Shown piece after piece: positions 42,424-51,698 of a stretch of DNA of 64,000 nt. Position 1 is the stretch's first letter. Every line of letters begins with the position of its first letter. The notes under the pieces are model-generated. The model was not told the origin of the DNA. It saw nothing but the letters and a program-made list of their open reading frames with translations, and made no database searches. A program made the translations under genes and the position numbers. The DNA is from Aliirhizobium wenxiniae (GTDB lineage: Bacteria > Pseudomonadota > Alphaproteobacteria > Rhizobiales > Rhizobiaceae), in NCBI RefSeq assembly GCF_014201355.1, contig NZ_JACHEG010000016.1:1-64000 (forward strand). Reading direction: 5' to 3'.

Positions 42424-43536
42424 CTAGTGGTCGCCGACAAGAAGGACGACATCGACAATCGTTTTCCTGCCATCACGCTTCCGTTCGATTTCTGCGCCGA
42501 GCTGAAGGGCTGATGCTTCGAGCAGCATCCGTCCGAGTTCAACGCTTTCACTATCCGGCTCTACTGGCTCCGAGGTATCCTCGACACGGATAAGGAAGTG
42601 CCCGTTCAGCCGTTTGACAACGACATGGATGTCACCCCCGCCATCATTCAGGCCTCGACGGACTGCATCCCCGACAAGCTCGTTGACGATCAGAGAGAGC
42701 GGTGTCGCTTTCACCGCCGGCACAAGTAGAGGAGCAAGGTCGAGCGAAAGGCGAATATCCTTGCGGCCTGTCGCATCGACGAGGTCCGTGACAAGCTCGC
42801 GCGTGAACTCCGACATGTCGAATTTCGAGACGTCGTCGAGCGTGAAGAGCTTGCGCTGGACTGTGCTGAGAGCTTCGATCCGGTTGAGCACCGACATGAG
42901 CGTCTGCTTTTGCCGCTCATCCTTGGTGACGCGTGCCTGCATTTTGACGATTGAAGCCATCGTCAGAAGATTGTTCTTCACCCGATGATCGACTTCATGG
43001 ACGAGCAGCGAGCGTGCATCCAGCGCCGCGCGAAGATTGGCGGTATGCTTGGCGACTTCCGCCTCTGCCTGATGACGCGCCGACGCCAGGTCCGCTTCGC
43101 GGCTTTTGACGGTCGTGAAATCGAGCTGGGAGGCGAAAAAGTATATGATCTTGTCTGTCTCGTCACGCACGGGGCTGATAAAGACCGCGTTCCAGAACGT
43201 GCTGCCGTCCTTGCGATAGTTGAGAATATCCACCGCCACATCCTGGCCCGCTGCGATATTGTCGCGGATTTTCGCCACAGTATTTCGGTCTGTGTCAGGA
43301 CCCTGGAGAAACCGGCAATTGCGGCCGATGACCTCATCGTCGCTATAGCCTGTCAGCCTTAAGAAAGCCGCGTTGCAGAAGATGATCGGATTGTCGGCCT
43401 GGCTCGGATCGGTTACGATCATCGGCATACGCGTGGCCTTGAATGCCGCCGCGAACGGGTCCTCGCTCACATGCCCGGCAACAAGACGATCTCCGGCGCT
43501 GCGGGCATCCTGTCGATTTTGATCCTGTTCTTGCAT
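42424..43536 (-). CDS. LOV-domain HWE/HisKA_2 histidine kinase (blue-light sensor)
   Basis: A 370-residue soluble kinase. Residues 30-142 are a LOV domain with the flavin-adduct Cys74 in GRNCRFLQGPDTD and the FMN-binding segment NYRKDGSTFWNAVFISPV. A coiled linker (about 143-178) leads to the kinase with His184 (EVDHRVKNNLLTM) and a HATPase-like end. This resembles the blue-light LOV histidine kinases of Brucella and Caulobacter (LovK), which act on general stress. The kinase half is divergent: NELVGDAVRRGL takes the place of the usual N-box HELxTNAxKYG motif. Partner receiver directly follows. Confidence 0.92.
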   Translation of the reverse strand: MQEQDQNRQDARSAGDRLVAGHVSEDPFAAAFKATRMPMIVTDPSQADNPIIFCNAAFLRLTGYSDDEVIGRNCRFLQGPDTDRNTVAKIRDNIAAGQDVAVDILNYRKDGSTFWNAVFISPVRDETDKIIYFFASQLDFTTVKSREADLASARHQAEAEVAKHTANLRAALDARSLLVHEVDHRVKNNLLTMASIVKMQARVTKDERQKQTLMSVLNRIEALSTVQRKLFTLDDVSKFDMSEFTRELVTDLVDATGRKDIRLSLDLAPLLVPAVKATPLSLIVNELVGDAVRRGLNDGGGDIHVVVKRLNGHFLIRVEDTSEPVEPDSESVELGRMLLEASALQLGAEIERKRDGRKTIVDVVLLVGDH

Positions 43537-43595
43537 GGACGTCCTGATTGTTGCCTGGTGAGAGAAGTCGCAGCCGATAGATTCGTTCGTGGCAG

Positions 43596-45413
43596 TTATG
43601 TCTTGGTGTGCGGCGGTAACATCGCCTCGATCTCACATTGAACGCCCGAAGGGTCATACGCGATCGTTGAAGAACCATTCAGCTCGGCAGCAAGCAGACG
43701 TTCGATCAGCCGAGATCCAAAGCCTCTGCTGGTCGGCGGGGTGACAGGCGGCCCACCGGTCTCTTTCCAGCGCAGGCTGAAACTTCCGGTCTCGGGGTCG
43801 TGTTTCCAGGTGATCGCTAATCGTCCGGATGGAGTTGAGAGCGCCCCGTATTTGGCAGCATTCGTACCGAGCTCATGAAGCGCAAGAGAAAGCGTCGCCA
43901 CAGCCTTTTGCGGCAGCAGGACGGATGGGCCGGATAGATCGAAGCGCTCTGGTGGATAAGGTGCCACAGCCTGCTCCACCACGGCTGCGAGATTGGCAAC
44001 TTGCCAGTCACCATCCGCCAGCAGATCATGGGCGTGTGCCAGCGCCGAAAGCCGAGCTTCGAACGCCGCCACTGCAGTCTGTGCGTCGGATGCTCTCGCC
44101 AAGGTTTGACGGGCTATCGCGATGACCGTCGCGAAGACATTCTTGACGCGATGGTGGAGTTCGCCGATCAAAACCTCTTGGAGGCGATCAGCCTCCTTTT
44201 TCGCGGAAATATCATGCGCGATCTTTGACGCTCCGATGATCCTTCCCGTGGTGTCATGGATGGGTGAGACGCTCAGCAAAATATCGACCAGATGCCCGTC
44301 TTTCCGTTGGCGTTTCGTCTCATAGGCTTCGACCAGAGAACCGGCTTTGACCTGCTCCAGCAACGCTGGCTCTTCATCGAGCCGGTCCTCTGGCACCAGC
44401 ATCAGGACGGATTGGCCGATAATCTCTTCAGCGCTGTAACCGTAGAGGCGTTCAGCGCCGCCATTCCAAGACGTGACGGTCATTGCCAGATCGATGCCAA
44501 GGATCGCGTCATTGGAGGATGCGATGATCGAAGCCAATCGACGCTCCGCCTCCTGTCCTCTCTTGCGCTCGCTGATGTCGACGGAAACGACGGCAACCTG
44601 CCGGATCTGTCCCTCCTCGTCGCGCAAAGCGGAAACGGTGTTGTTCACCCAGACGAGGGAACCATCCCGCCTGACGTACCGCTTCTCCATGTCGAAACTT
44701 TCGCCGGTCTGCGCAAGCCGGTTGAACAGGCGTTTCTGCTCGGGCATGTCTTCAATGTACGTGATGTCGGCGATGTTCATGCCGAGAAGGTCTTTTTCGG
44801 CATAACCAACGATCTCGCAGAAACGGCTGTTGACGTGCAGGATCTCGCCTTCGAGGCTGCCTTGGCCGATACCCGCCGCTGATTGCGAGACGACTGCGCG
44901 TAGCCGCTCTTCACTCTCCTGCAACGCCAGATCGGCCCGCACCCGGTCGGTTGTTTCGTTGACGATGCAGAAAACGCCACGGACTATGCCGTCCTCGTTA
45001 TGGATGGCTGAGTACGAGATATCGAAGTAGACCGTCTCCGGATAGCCATGCCGCTCAATATAGAAGGGTCGATCCTTGGCGGCCACCGTCTCGCCCGTTT
45101 CCATCACACGGCGCAGGAGCGGCTCAAGATCATCCCAGAGCTCGCTCCAGTTCTCGCGTGCCGGGCGGCCGAACGCTTGGGGATGACGCAAACCGATCGT
45201 CGGGGCGTAAGGCTCGTTGTAGAGAGCAATAAGATCAGGACCCCAGAACATCACGATCTGGGCCATCGACGGAACCATGATATCGACTGCCGATCTCAGG
45301 CAGGACGGCCAGGTCGATGGCGGCCCGAGAAAGGAAACGTCCCACTCTCCACTCTCGATCAGCCGGGATATCTCGTCGGTTCCCTTAAATAGTCTACTCG
45401 TTTTGCCCTGCAT
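43596..45413 (-). CDS. Triple-PAS HWE histidine kinase
   Basis: A 605-residue soluble kinase. Residues 20-160 match the PAS-like start of the 992-residue kinase (GPPSTWPSCLRSAVDIMVPS). Then there are two PAS domains at about 170-285 and 290-405 (NDAILGIDLAMTVTSWNGGA), and the HWE kinase with His421 (LHHRVKNVFATV), LHELGTNAAKYGALS and WKETGGPPV with GFGSRLI. No membrane segments. It is read in the same direction as the LOV kinase, 60 bases upstream, so the pair may be one transcript. The sensed signal is unknown. Confidence 0.92.
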   Translation of the reverse strand: MQGKTSRLFKGTDEISRLIESGEWDVSFLGPPSTWPSCLRSAVDIMVPSMAQIVMFWGPDLIALYNEPYAPTIGLRHPQAFGRPARENWSELWDDLEPLLRRVMETGETVAAKDRPFYIERHGYPETVYFDISYSAIHNEDGIVRGVFCIVNETTDRVRADLALQESEERLRAVVSQSAAGIGQGSLEGEILHVNSRFCEIVGYAEKDLLGMNIADITYIEDMPEQKRLFNRLAQTGESFDMEKRYVRRDGSLVWVNNTVSALRDEEGQIRQVAVVSVDISERKRGQEAERRLASIIASSNDAILGIDLAMTVTSWNGGAERLYGYSAEEIIGQSVLMLVPEDRLDEEPALLEQVKAGSLVEAYETKRQRKDGHLVDILLSVSPIHDTTGRIIGASKIAHDISAKKEADRLQEVLIGELHHRVKNVFATVIAIARQTLARASDAQTAVAAFEARLSALAHAHDLLADGDWQVANLAAVVEQAVAPYPPERFDLSGPSVLLPQKAVATLSLALHELGTNAAKYGALSTPSGRLAITWKHDPETGSFSLRWKETGGPPVTPPTSRGFGSRLIERLLAAELNGSSTIAYDPSGVQCEIEAMLPPHTKT

Positions 45414-45564
45414 CGTGTCCGCTCTACAATACCACCGCGATGCGACGCATCTATGCTCGATTGCCAGGGGGCAGATTTATGGCACGACCTGATCGCTACA
45501 AGGGCTTTCGGCATTGAAATCAGCGTGAAAACACCGAGACTACCTCTGATTATGAGCTTGGCCG

Positions 45565-45870
45565 ATGTCGAAGAAGCTCGGTCTTGACGACCGCGTGCGG
45601 CCTTCCCATATCGGCGCGCGAAAGAGGGAAGCTATGCGCGCATTTCTGGAGACGGCATTCGGGCCAAGCGAATTACAGATCGTCGATCGAGCGTTCGATG
45701 ATTGGCTCGGTCAGCACCATGTTCCCAAGAACAGCCCGGATGCGGAGCTTGCGGCCGCAATCATCATGACCCTTTATAGAGAGGGCCATAGAACCCAGCC
45801 GGCATTGGAAACCGCAATGGCGAAGCATCGTGGCCTCATAGATCTGAGCAATTTTGCGTCAGGCTCTTGA
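45565..45870 (+). CDS. Hypothetical protein (101 aa)
   Basis: A 101-residue helical protein (REAMRAFLETAFGPSELQIV; AELAAAIIMTLYREGHRTQP) without signal peptide. The start is near a weak site (GAGCTTGGCCG). It is divergent from the PAS kinase and I do not know the family. Confidence 0.5.
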   Translation: MSKKLGLDDRVRPSHIGARKREAMRAFLETAFGPSELQIVDRAFDDWLGQHHVPKNSPDAELAAAIIMTLYREGHRTQPALETAMAKHRGLIDLSNFASGS

Positions 45871-46316
45871 TGGGATCGGGATCGACTCCCATCTGATTTC
45901 TGCGTGCTTTCGTTGAGAAACCACAAAAATGGCAGGCACTTAGCCTCACCAATCCGAAAAAAGTATCAAAAATAGTTGTCGATCGAATCGCCAGCTTTTA
46001 GTGGTTCATCGCCCTCGTGACATAGGGGATCCGGCTCGGTTTGATATCCACGTTTATCGGCTCGCAAACCAACGATCGCGAAAATTGCAGTCCGATGCCT
46101 TGCACTCTTCAAAGAGCCTATTGGCCGACCATTTCGCATGCAAATAGTTAATAGCCATAATAGCCCGTGCGCAGTGTATCCGCGGCTCGCTCTCACAATC
46201 GTTTAAAAGGAAAACCCTACAATTATAGGGGTTATTGGCGCGATTTTTAGGAAAAATTGATGCTTTTGAAAGATGGTCGCCGCACGTGAATCGCACACTG
46301 CGGAGGGGACCCCAAA
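45871..46316. other. Long leader/intergenic stretch before the chemoreceptor gene
   Basis: No gene. AT-rich in its last 100 bases. I found no stress-type promoter or terminator with confidence. Confidence 0.35.
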
Positions 46317-48611
46317 ATGACTGCTCAGATCGCCAGAAAACCATTGTGGATCAAGATTACAGGCTACGGCTTTGCCGCGGTCTTGTTCGCCAGCGCCGCG
46401 ATCGGCGGATTGGCCTGGCATCGTCAAAACGCCACGAATGCCGAGGTGCTTGAGAGTAAAGCGGCGAGCGATCTCAATGTGATCCAGACCGATATGGCGG
46501 CAATTCAGCGATCTGCGTCTGCCCTTGCGCTCGGATTTGCGGGCGAGCCGGAGATTGCCGGTTACATTAGATCGAACGATCGCCAGAAGCTGCTCGACAA
46601 ATTTTCAACCAACATCAAAGATGTCGCACAGTTAGGTGGATTGCAAAATATCACTGTTGCGGATGCGCAAGGAAATGTCATCGCCCGCGCCCACGCAGCT
46701 GAAAAGTTTGGCGACAATTACCTCTCCCGCCGCAAGACAGTCGCCTCCGCTATTGCAACCGGAAAAGTCGCAGCGGGCGTCGAACCAGGGCGTACCGGTA
46801 TAGGCATCTATGCTGTGGCACCGGTCTTCGAAAACGGCAAGGTTGTCGGCGTTGTGGATGTCGGCACGGAACTTTCCAATGCCTATTTCGCGCCGATTGC
46901 GCAGAGGCTCGGTGCAGAGATAACAGTAAACGTCATATCTGATGGCAAGCTGGTAAATCAGTCATCCACCGAAAATGGTTCGACGCTTCTTCCGATGGAT
47001 AGGATCCAGGAAGCGTTCGGCGGACAGCCAATTTTCCAGGAAGTCGAGCTCGACGGCCGCAATATGCTGATTAAAGCGGTGTCGTTCACCTCGTTTTCCG
47101 GTGACAGAATAGGTGTTTTCGAAATCGGGACCGATGCTTCCGAGATCGTCGCAAAGGCAAAGTCCGAGCTTTGGACGATGGTCGGCGTGACCTTTTTGAC
47201 ATCACTCATCGCGTTAACGTTCTTTTTCACGTTTGCGAAGTCGCTCGGCAATGCGATTGGTCGCTTGACGGGCACAATGGGTCTCCTTGCTTCCGGTGAT
47301 CTTACCGTTGATGTTCAGGGTGAAAATCGCCCGGATGAAATCGGCTCCATGGCAAGCGCGGTGCAGGTGTTCAAGGACAACGCGCTGAAGACCCAGGCAC
47401 TGGAACGCGAGGCGGAGGCGCAGCGCAGCCTCACCGAAGAACAGCGCCAGCGCAATGCCGAAGACGCCCGCATCCGTGCCGAAGCGATGGCTGCGGCGAC
47501 GAACGGGCTTGCCACCGGCCTCAAGCATCTTTCCGCGGGCGACCTGACATTCCAGCTTAACCAGGCCTTCGCCCAGGAATTCGAAGGCCTGCGCGCCGAC
47601 TTCAACGCGACGGTCAGCCAGTTGCGCGGCACGCTCGGCTCGGTTGCCCAGGCAACAAGCTCGATCGATTCCGGTTCGCGCGAAGTCAGCCAGAGCGCCG
47701 ACGATCTTTCCAAGCGCACCGAACAGCAGGCCGCTTCGCTGGAAGAGACCGCCGCCGCTCTCGACCAGATCACCGCAAACGTGTCGAATTCCTCCAAGCG
47801 CGCGGAAGAAGCCCGCACCGTTGCCATCCAGGCAAATGAAAGCGCCCGCCATTCGGGTGCGGTGGTTGCCAATGCCGTCGACGCAATGGGCCGTATCGAG
47901 GAATCGTCCGGCCAGATCGGCAATATCATCGGCGTGATCGACGATATCGCTTTCCAGACCAACCTTCTGGCGCTCAACGCCGGCGTCGAAGCCGCACGTG
48001 CGGGTGAAGCCGGCAAGGGCTTTGCCGTCGTTGCACAGGAAGTCCGCGAACTGGCGCAACGTTCCGCCCAGGCTGCGAAAGAGATCAAGGACCTCATCGG
48101 CAAGTCGTCTGTCGAGGTCGAGACCGGTGTCAAGCTGGTCAGCGAGACCGGCACGGCGCTGAAGACGATCGAAAACTACATCGTCACCATCAACCAGCAC
48201 ATGGATTCGATCGCCACCTCTTCGCGCGAACAGTCGGTCGGCCTTGCGGAAGTCAACACGGCCGTCAACCAGATGGACCAGGTAACGCAGCAGAACGCGG
48301 CCATGGTTGAAGAAGCTAATGCAGCCGGCGCCACGCTTGCCACCGAAGCCGGCCGGTTGCGCGAACTCGTCTCGCAGTTCCAGCTGGGCCAGTTCCAACA
48401 GGCTCAGAGTGGAGCCGCAAGCTTCTCGCAGCAGAGCTCGGCGCTGCGCCAGACCGTATCGGCAATGGCCGGACCGGTTAAGACCGCATCGCGTAGCTCC
48501 GCCCCCGTCGCCTCCCCTGCCCGCGGCATGGTCGGCAAGCTCGCCCAGGCCTTCGGAAGCCGCGGCAGCGCGGCCGCGGCATCAGCTGCGGATAACTGGG
48601 AAGAGTTTTAA
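46317..48611 (+). CDS. Methyl-accepting chemotaxis protein
   Basis: A 764-residue transmembrane chemoreceptor. TM1 is about residues 18-37 (FAAVLFASAAIGGLAW), a periplasmic Cache-like sensor spans about 38-280 (NYLSRRKTVASAIATGKVAA; IGIYAVAPVFENGKVVGVVD) and TM2 is about 282-304. HAMP segments follow (about 305-360 and 395-445), then the signalling hairpin with tip IDDIAFQTNLLALNAGVEAA. The C-terminus NWEEF is the CheR/CheB tether pentapeptide. GCGGAGGGGACCCC precedes the ATG. No che genes in the window. The ligand is unknown. A hairpin follows. Confidence 0.95.
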   Translation: MTAQIARKPLWIKITGYGFAAVLFASAAIGGLAWHRQNATNAEVLESKAASDLNVIQTDMAAIQRSASALALGFAGEPEIAGYIRSNDRQKLLDKFSTNIKDVAQLGGLQNITVADAQGNVIARAHAAEKFGDNYLSRRKTVASAIATGKVAAGVEPGRTGIGIYAVAPVFENGKVVGVVDVGTELSNAYFAPIAQRLGAEITVNVISDGKLVNQSSTENGSTLLPMDRIQEAFGGQPIFQEVELDGRNMLIKAVSFTSFSGDRIGVFEIGTDASEIVAKAKSELWTMVGVTFLTSLIALTFFFTFAKSLGNAIGRLTGTMGLLASGDLTVDVQGENRPDEIGSMASAVQVFKDNALKTQALEREAEAQRSLTEEQRQRNAEDARIRAEAMAAATNGLATGLKHLSAGDLTFQLNQAFAQEFEGLRADFNATVSQLRGTLGSVAQATSSIDSGSREVSQSADDLSKRTEQQAASLEETAAALDQITANVSNSSKRAEEARTVAIQANESARHSGAVVANAVDAMGRIEESSGQIGNIIGVIDDIAFQTNLLALNAGVEAARAGEAGKGFAVVAQEVRELAQRSAQAAKEIKDLIGKSSVEVETGVKLVSETGTALKTIENYIVTINQHMDSIATSSREQSVGLAEVNTAVNQMDQVTQQNAAMVEEANAAGATLATEAGRLRELVSQFQLGQFQQAQSGAASFSQQSSALRQTVSAMAGPVKTASRSSAPVASPARGMVGKLAQAFGSRGSAAAASAADNWEEF

Positions 48612-48634
48612 GGACATGTCTCTCTAATGAATGG

Positions 48635-48660
48635 TGCGCGCTGGACAATTCCAGCGCGCA
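48635..48660 (+). terminator. Hairpin after the chemoreceptor gene
   Basis: TGCGCGCTGG and CCAGCGCGCA form a perfect 10-bp stem around ACAATT, 23 bases after the stop. No T-run follows immediately. Confidence 0.65.
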
Positions 48661-48737
48661 CTGCACCCTGCTTGTTTTCTCGCACATCGCCGGTGCTGGC
48701 ACCACACGACGGACTGCCACGTTTACGATTGATCATA

Positions 48738-49247
48738 TCATCCTAGCGTCATCCGTCGGAGCGCGTTCGTTTTCCAGTAAAACTGATGAGCCAGCGCGCC
48801 TCCTACATGAGCGGCAATCAATAACCAGAGGAGCACTTTGAGAATGTCCGCGTGAAGATCGCCTGCAACGCCTACTCCGAAATAATAAGCGGCGATCCCA
48901 CTCAGCGGCATTGCAATCAAAAGCCCATAGAGGGCGACGTGAGCCGCCTTCGCGATCACCCTGAACACGGCCGGCTTTGCATCAGACGGATCCGGCACGC
49001 CATGCAGAGACCGCAGGGCGAGACGAGCGATCACCGCGATGAGGATTGCGAAGCCCATATAGGTATGAATGTTAGCGGCGCCGATCTGCTCCAGGGTCGC
49101 CGTTCCGGTTCGTCTTACCGCCCTGTGCCAATCGTTCATGCCATCGGGCAACAGAAGGTTGAAGAAAACGAAAACCACGGTCAACCAGTGCAGACCACGC
49201 TGGCTGACGGAAAAAGATGCGGGATGAGAGATTGCCGACTATGCCAT
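48738..49247 (-). pseudogene. Cytochrome b561 with an early stop codon
   Basis: The protein body is a cytochrome b561 of the bacterial four-helix type: HWLTVVFVFFNLLLPDGMND, heme His residues in GAANIHTYMGFAIL and AKAAHVALYGLLIAMPLSG, and LLIAAHVGGALAHQF. An ATG at 49247 has an ideal AGGAAG site, but its third codon is TAG (49241-49239), and the frame then continues SAISHPASFSVSQRGLHWLT into the gene. No ATG, GTG or TTG occurs before a TTG at 49184, which would leave out the first His (RGLHW). The gene is therefore probably dead, or makes a shortened protein. Confidence 0.65.
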
Positions 49248-49276
49248 AGGCCTTCCTCATTTCTTCTCAGTTACGA

Positions 49277-49636
49277 TTATTTGGTCACGGTCAGCTTCGC
49301 ATGCATGCCGGCCTCGTAATGGCCCTTGATGTTACAAAGGAGCAGATAAGCGCCAGGATCGAGCGTTGCCGTAAGTTGCCCATCTTTCCCGGGTTTCAGG
49401 TCAGACACTTCACCCAGGCTCTTCAGCTGTTTCTCGTCAATCCGATGTTTTGCAGCAATGACTGGGACAGATTGTTCGGCAGATTTCAGCTTCACGAGAA
49501 GCATCTCATGGTTTTCGGTCACGGCATCGTTATGGACCATGAAAGTGACTTCGCCGGATTTGATCGTGGAATGATCGAGGGTCAAGGTGATCGGGCCACC
49601 ACCTTCGCCGCCTTCGAAAATGGGATTTTCGCACCG
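49277..49636 (-). pseudogene. Cupredoxin-like copper protein lacking its signal peptide
   Basis: The frame matches small periplasmic cupredoxins of rhizobia: GGEGGGPITLTLDHSTIKSG then VTFMVHNDAVTENHEMLLVK, with the copper site in LLLCNIKGHYEAGMHAKLTV (Cys, His, Met). It is open only back to a TAG at 49639-49637. No start codon other than a TTG at 49585 is present, and the signal peptide that such proteins carry is missing. It stands immediately upstream of the broken b561. A 5' truncation is likely. Confidence 0.6.
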
Positions 49637-49969
49637 CTACAACCGCAGTAACTTTAAATTTTAAGCGCTTTTAAGCTCTTGATGGCGTACGAACTGAGGA
49701 CCCGCATTGAAAGGCGGATGCGCTTTGTTTGGTAGCAGCAAGGCCAAAATTGTTGAGCCGCAGAATATCAGGAAATTCGAAAGAACTTAGCATCGGTGCT
49801 TTTCCAATCTGACCGTTGCAAAGCAATGGCTGCGCAAGCGAATGAGCTTGTCACTGATCTCCGCGCCCCCAAATCCCTCAATTCTTGTCTAACGGCCTTG
49901 CGCATTGCGATGAAAGCGGTACTTGCCGTGCGTGGCAGGAGTTTCGCATTGGAAAGCAACCAAGATCGC
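49637..49969. other. Stretch without an assigned gene before the PAS-LuxR regulator
   Basis: The frame of the downstream regulator is open back to 49796 but has no family match before 49970. Otherwise nothing is seen. Confidence 0.3.
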
Positions 49970-51433
49970 ATGCAGGTGCATCAGCTCGTCGCCGGGCTCA
50001 AGGAAGGCGTGATCCTCCTAGACCTGAATCGAAAGTTCCTCTGGGCGAACGACGCCGCGCTGGCCATGCACGGTCTCGACGACTGTAAGCTACTCGGGGA
50101 AACGCTTGCCGACTACCGCGCACGGTTCGAGCTGAAATACCGAAACAACCACAAAGTCGGTGATGGAGACCATCCGGTCGATCGCGTGATCGCCACTGGA
50201 ACGGCTTCCGACGTAACCATGGAAGTGCGGCCGACCAACGACGAAGATCGAAGCTGGATGCATGATGCGCGTTGCTTCATGGTGTCCGAACGCGACGAGC
50301 CCGCATATGTCGCATGGATCATTCAGGACGAAACTCGGCGCTATGAAGCCGAGGACCGTTTCGAGGCTGCGTTCAACGCCAACCCCGCCCCCGCGGTTAT
50401 CTGTAGACTCTCAGACCTTCGCTACGTGCGTGTCAATCCTGGCTTCCTTGAAATGACCGGATACAGCCGGAGTGATCTGGTTGGAAAGTCGACGTATGAG
50501 ATCGACGTGCTGGCCTTCGCCGAGCGCCGAGAGCTAGCGCTGACGAAGTTGAAAGAAGGCCGCACCATCCCGCAGATGGAAGCAATCGTCCCACTTCCGG
50601 ACCGCGGGGCGAAGCCCGTCATCGTCGCAGGCGAACCGATCGACGTTGGGGGCGAGCCATGCATGTTGTTCACGTTCGCAGATGTCGAACCGCTGAAGAA
50701 AGCGCAGCAGGTGCTGAAGCACAGCGAGGAGCGTTTTTCGGCGGCCTTCGGTCTTTCCCCTGTCCCGACCGTGATCGTCAGGACAGACAACTTCGAAGTG
50801 ATGGAGGCCAATGCAGCTTTCCTGAAACTCGTGCGGTCACCGGAAGAACTGGTAATGGGCAAAAGCCAGGCGGACCTCGACATGTGGCTCGACAAGGATG
50901 TTCAAAGAGCCGTGGAAACCGCCATGCTCAAGGATGGTAGGCTACGAAACATCGACTTCCGCCTAAAAGCACGCGATGGAGCGCTGACGGATTGTCTTCT
51001 GTCTTCCGAAGAAATCACGATCGATGACATCCCGTGCGTGATGATGGTAATCCAGGACATTACTGACCGGAAACGATCTGAGGACGAACTCATGTCGGCT
51101 ATTGAGTCCGTCATGGCCGACACGTCCTGGTTCAGCCGCGGGATCGTGGAAAAGCTCGCCGCCTTGCGGCAGAAATCCAGCCTTTCCCCTCCCCTAGCCG
51201 ACGTTCGCGTCGCGGACCTCACGGAACGCGAGCAGGACATCCTGACCCTCATCTGCCAGGGGATGAACGACCAGCAGATGAGCAAGCATCTGGGACTTTC
51301 GAGCAACACGGTGCGAAACCATGTCTCCTCCCTCTACCGTAAAATTGGTGTGAACCGTCGTGGGGCGGCGATCCTCTGGGCCAGAGAACGAGGAATTGGC
51401 AACGGAGACCGTAACCGCGGAAAATCTGACTAA
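49970..51433 (+). CDS. PAS-LuxR transcriptional regulator
   Basis: A 487-residue regulator with three PAS domains (about 5-125, 130-250 and 255-385; GLKEGVILLDLNRKFLWAND; PAVICRLSDLRYVRVNPGFL; DITDRKRSEDEL) and a C-terminal LuxR-type helix-turn-helix. That domain is LTEREQDILTLICQGMNDQQ then MSKHLGLSSNTVRNHVSSLY. It lies upstream of the bacteriophytochrome on the same strand, 265 bases apart; PAS-LuxR proteins near phytochromes are known in methylobacteria. The start is uncertain: I use the ATG at 49970, before PAS1, while the frame is open to 49796. Confidence 0.88.
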   Translation: MQVHQLVAGLKEGVILLDLNRKFLWANDAALAMHGLDDCKLLGETLADYRARFELKYRNNHKVGDGDHPVDRVIATGTASDVTMEVRPTNDEDRSWMHDARCFMVSERDEPAYVAWIIQDETRRYEAEDRFEAAFNANPAPAVICRLSDLRYVRVNPGFLEMTGYSRSDLVGKSTYEIDVLAFAERRELALTKLKEGRTIPQMEAIVPLPDRGAKPVIVAGEPIDVGGEPCMLFTFADVEPLKKAQQVLKHSEERFSAAFGLSPVPTVIVRTDNFEVMEANAAFLKLVRSPEELVMGKSQADLDMWLDKDVQRAVETAMLKDGRLRNIDFRLKARDGALTDCLLSSEEITIDDIPCVMMVIQDITDRKRSEDELMSAIESVMADTSWFSRGIVEKLAALRQKSSLSPPLADVRVADLTEREQDILTLICQGMNDQQMSKHLGLSSNTVRNHVSSLYRKIGVNRRGAAILWARERGIGNGDRNRGKSD

Positions 51434-51698
51434 GTGGTATAAAAATACCAATGCTGATGGTATTTTAATCTCTTGCCCGCGTCTCCTTCCGACGATATGC
51501 CTCTAACTGCTTTACGCCGCCCATACGACCATATTCGTCGGCAGCCGACGAGCGTGATGTTCGTCGGCTGGAGCACTGCCAACGGCGCGACCGAGACCCA
51601 CTGTTTTGCGGAAAGTCTGGCGACAGGGCGTGACTGAACTAGATGTCTGTCGACCTCGCCTAACTAGCATGGTGCTCCGGTAAGGAAAAATCCGGCCA

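Noticed and set aside
47214..48398. 394-aa minus-strand frame opposite the chemoreceptor
   Set aside because: Antisense to the conserved signalling domain; no family features.
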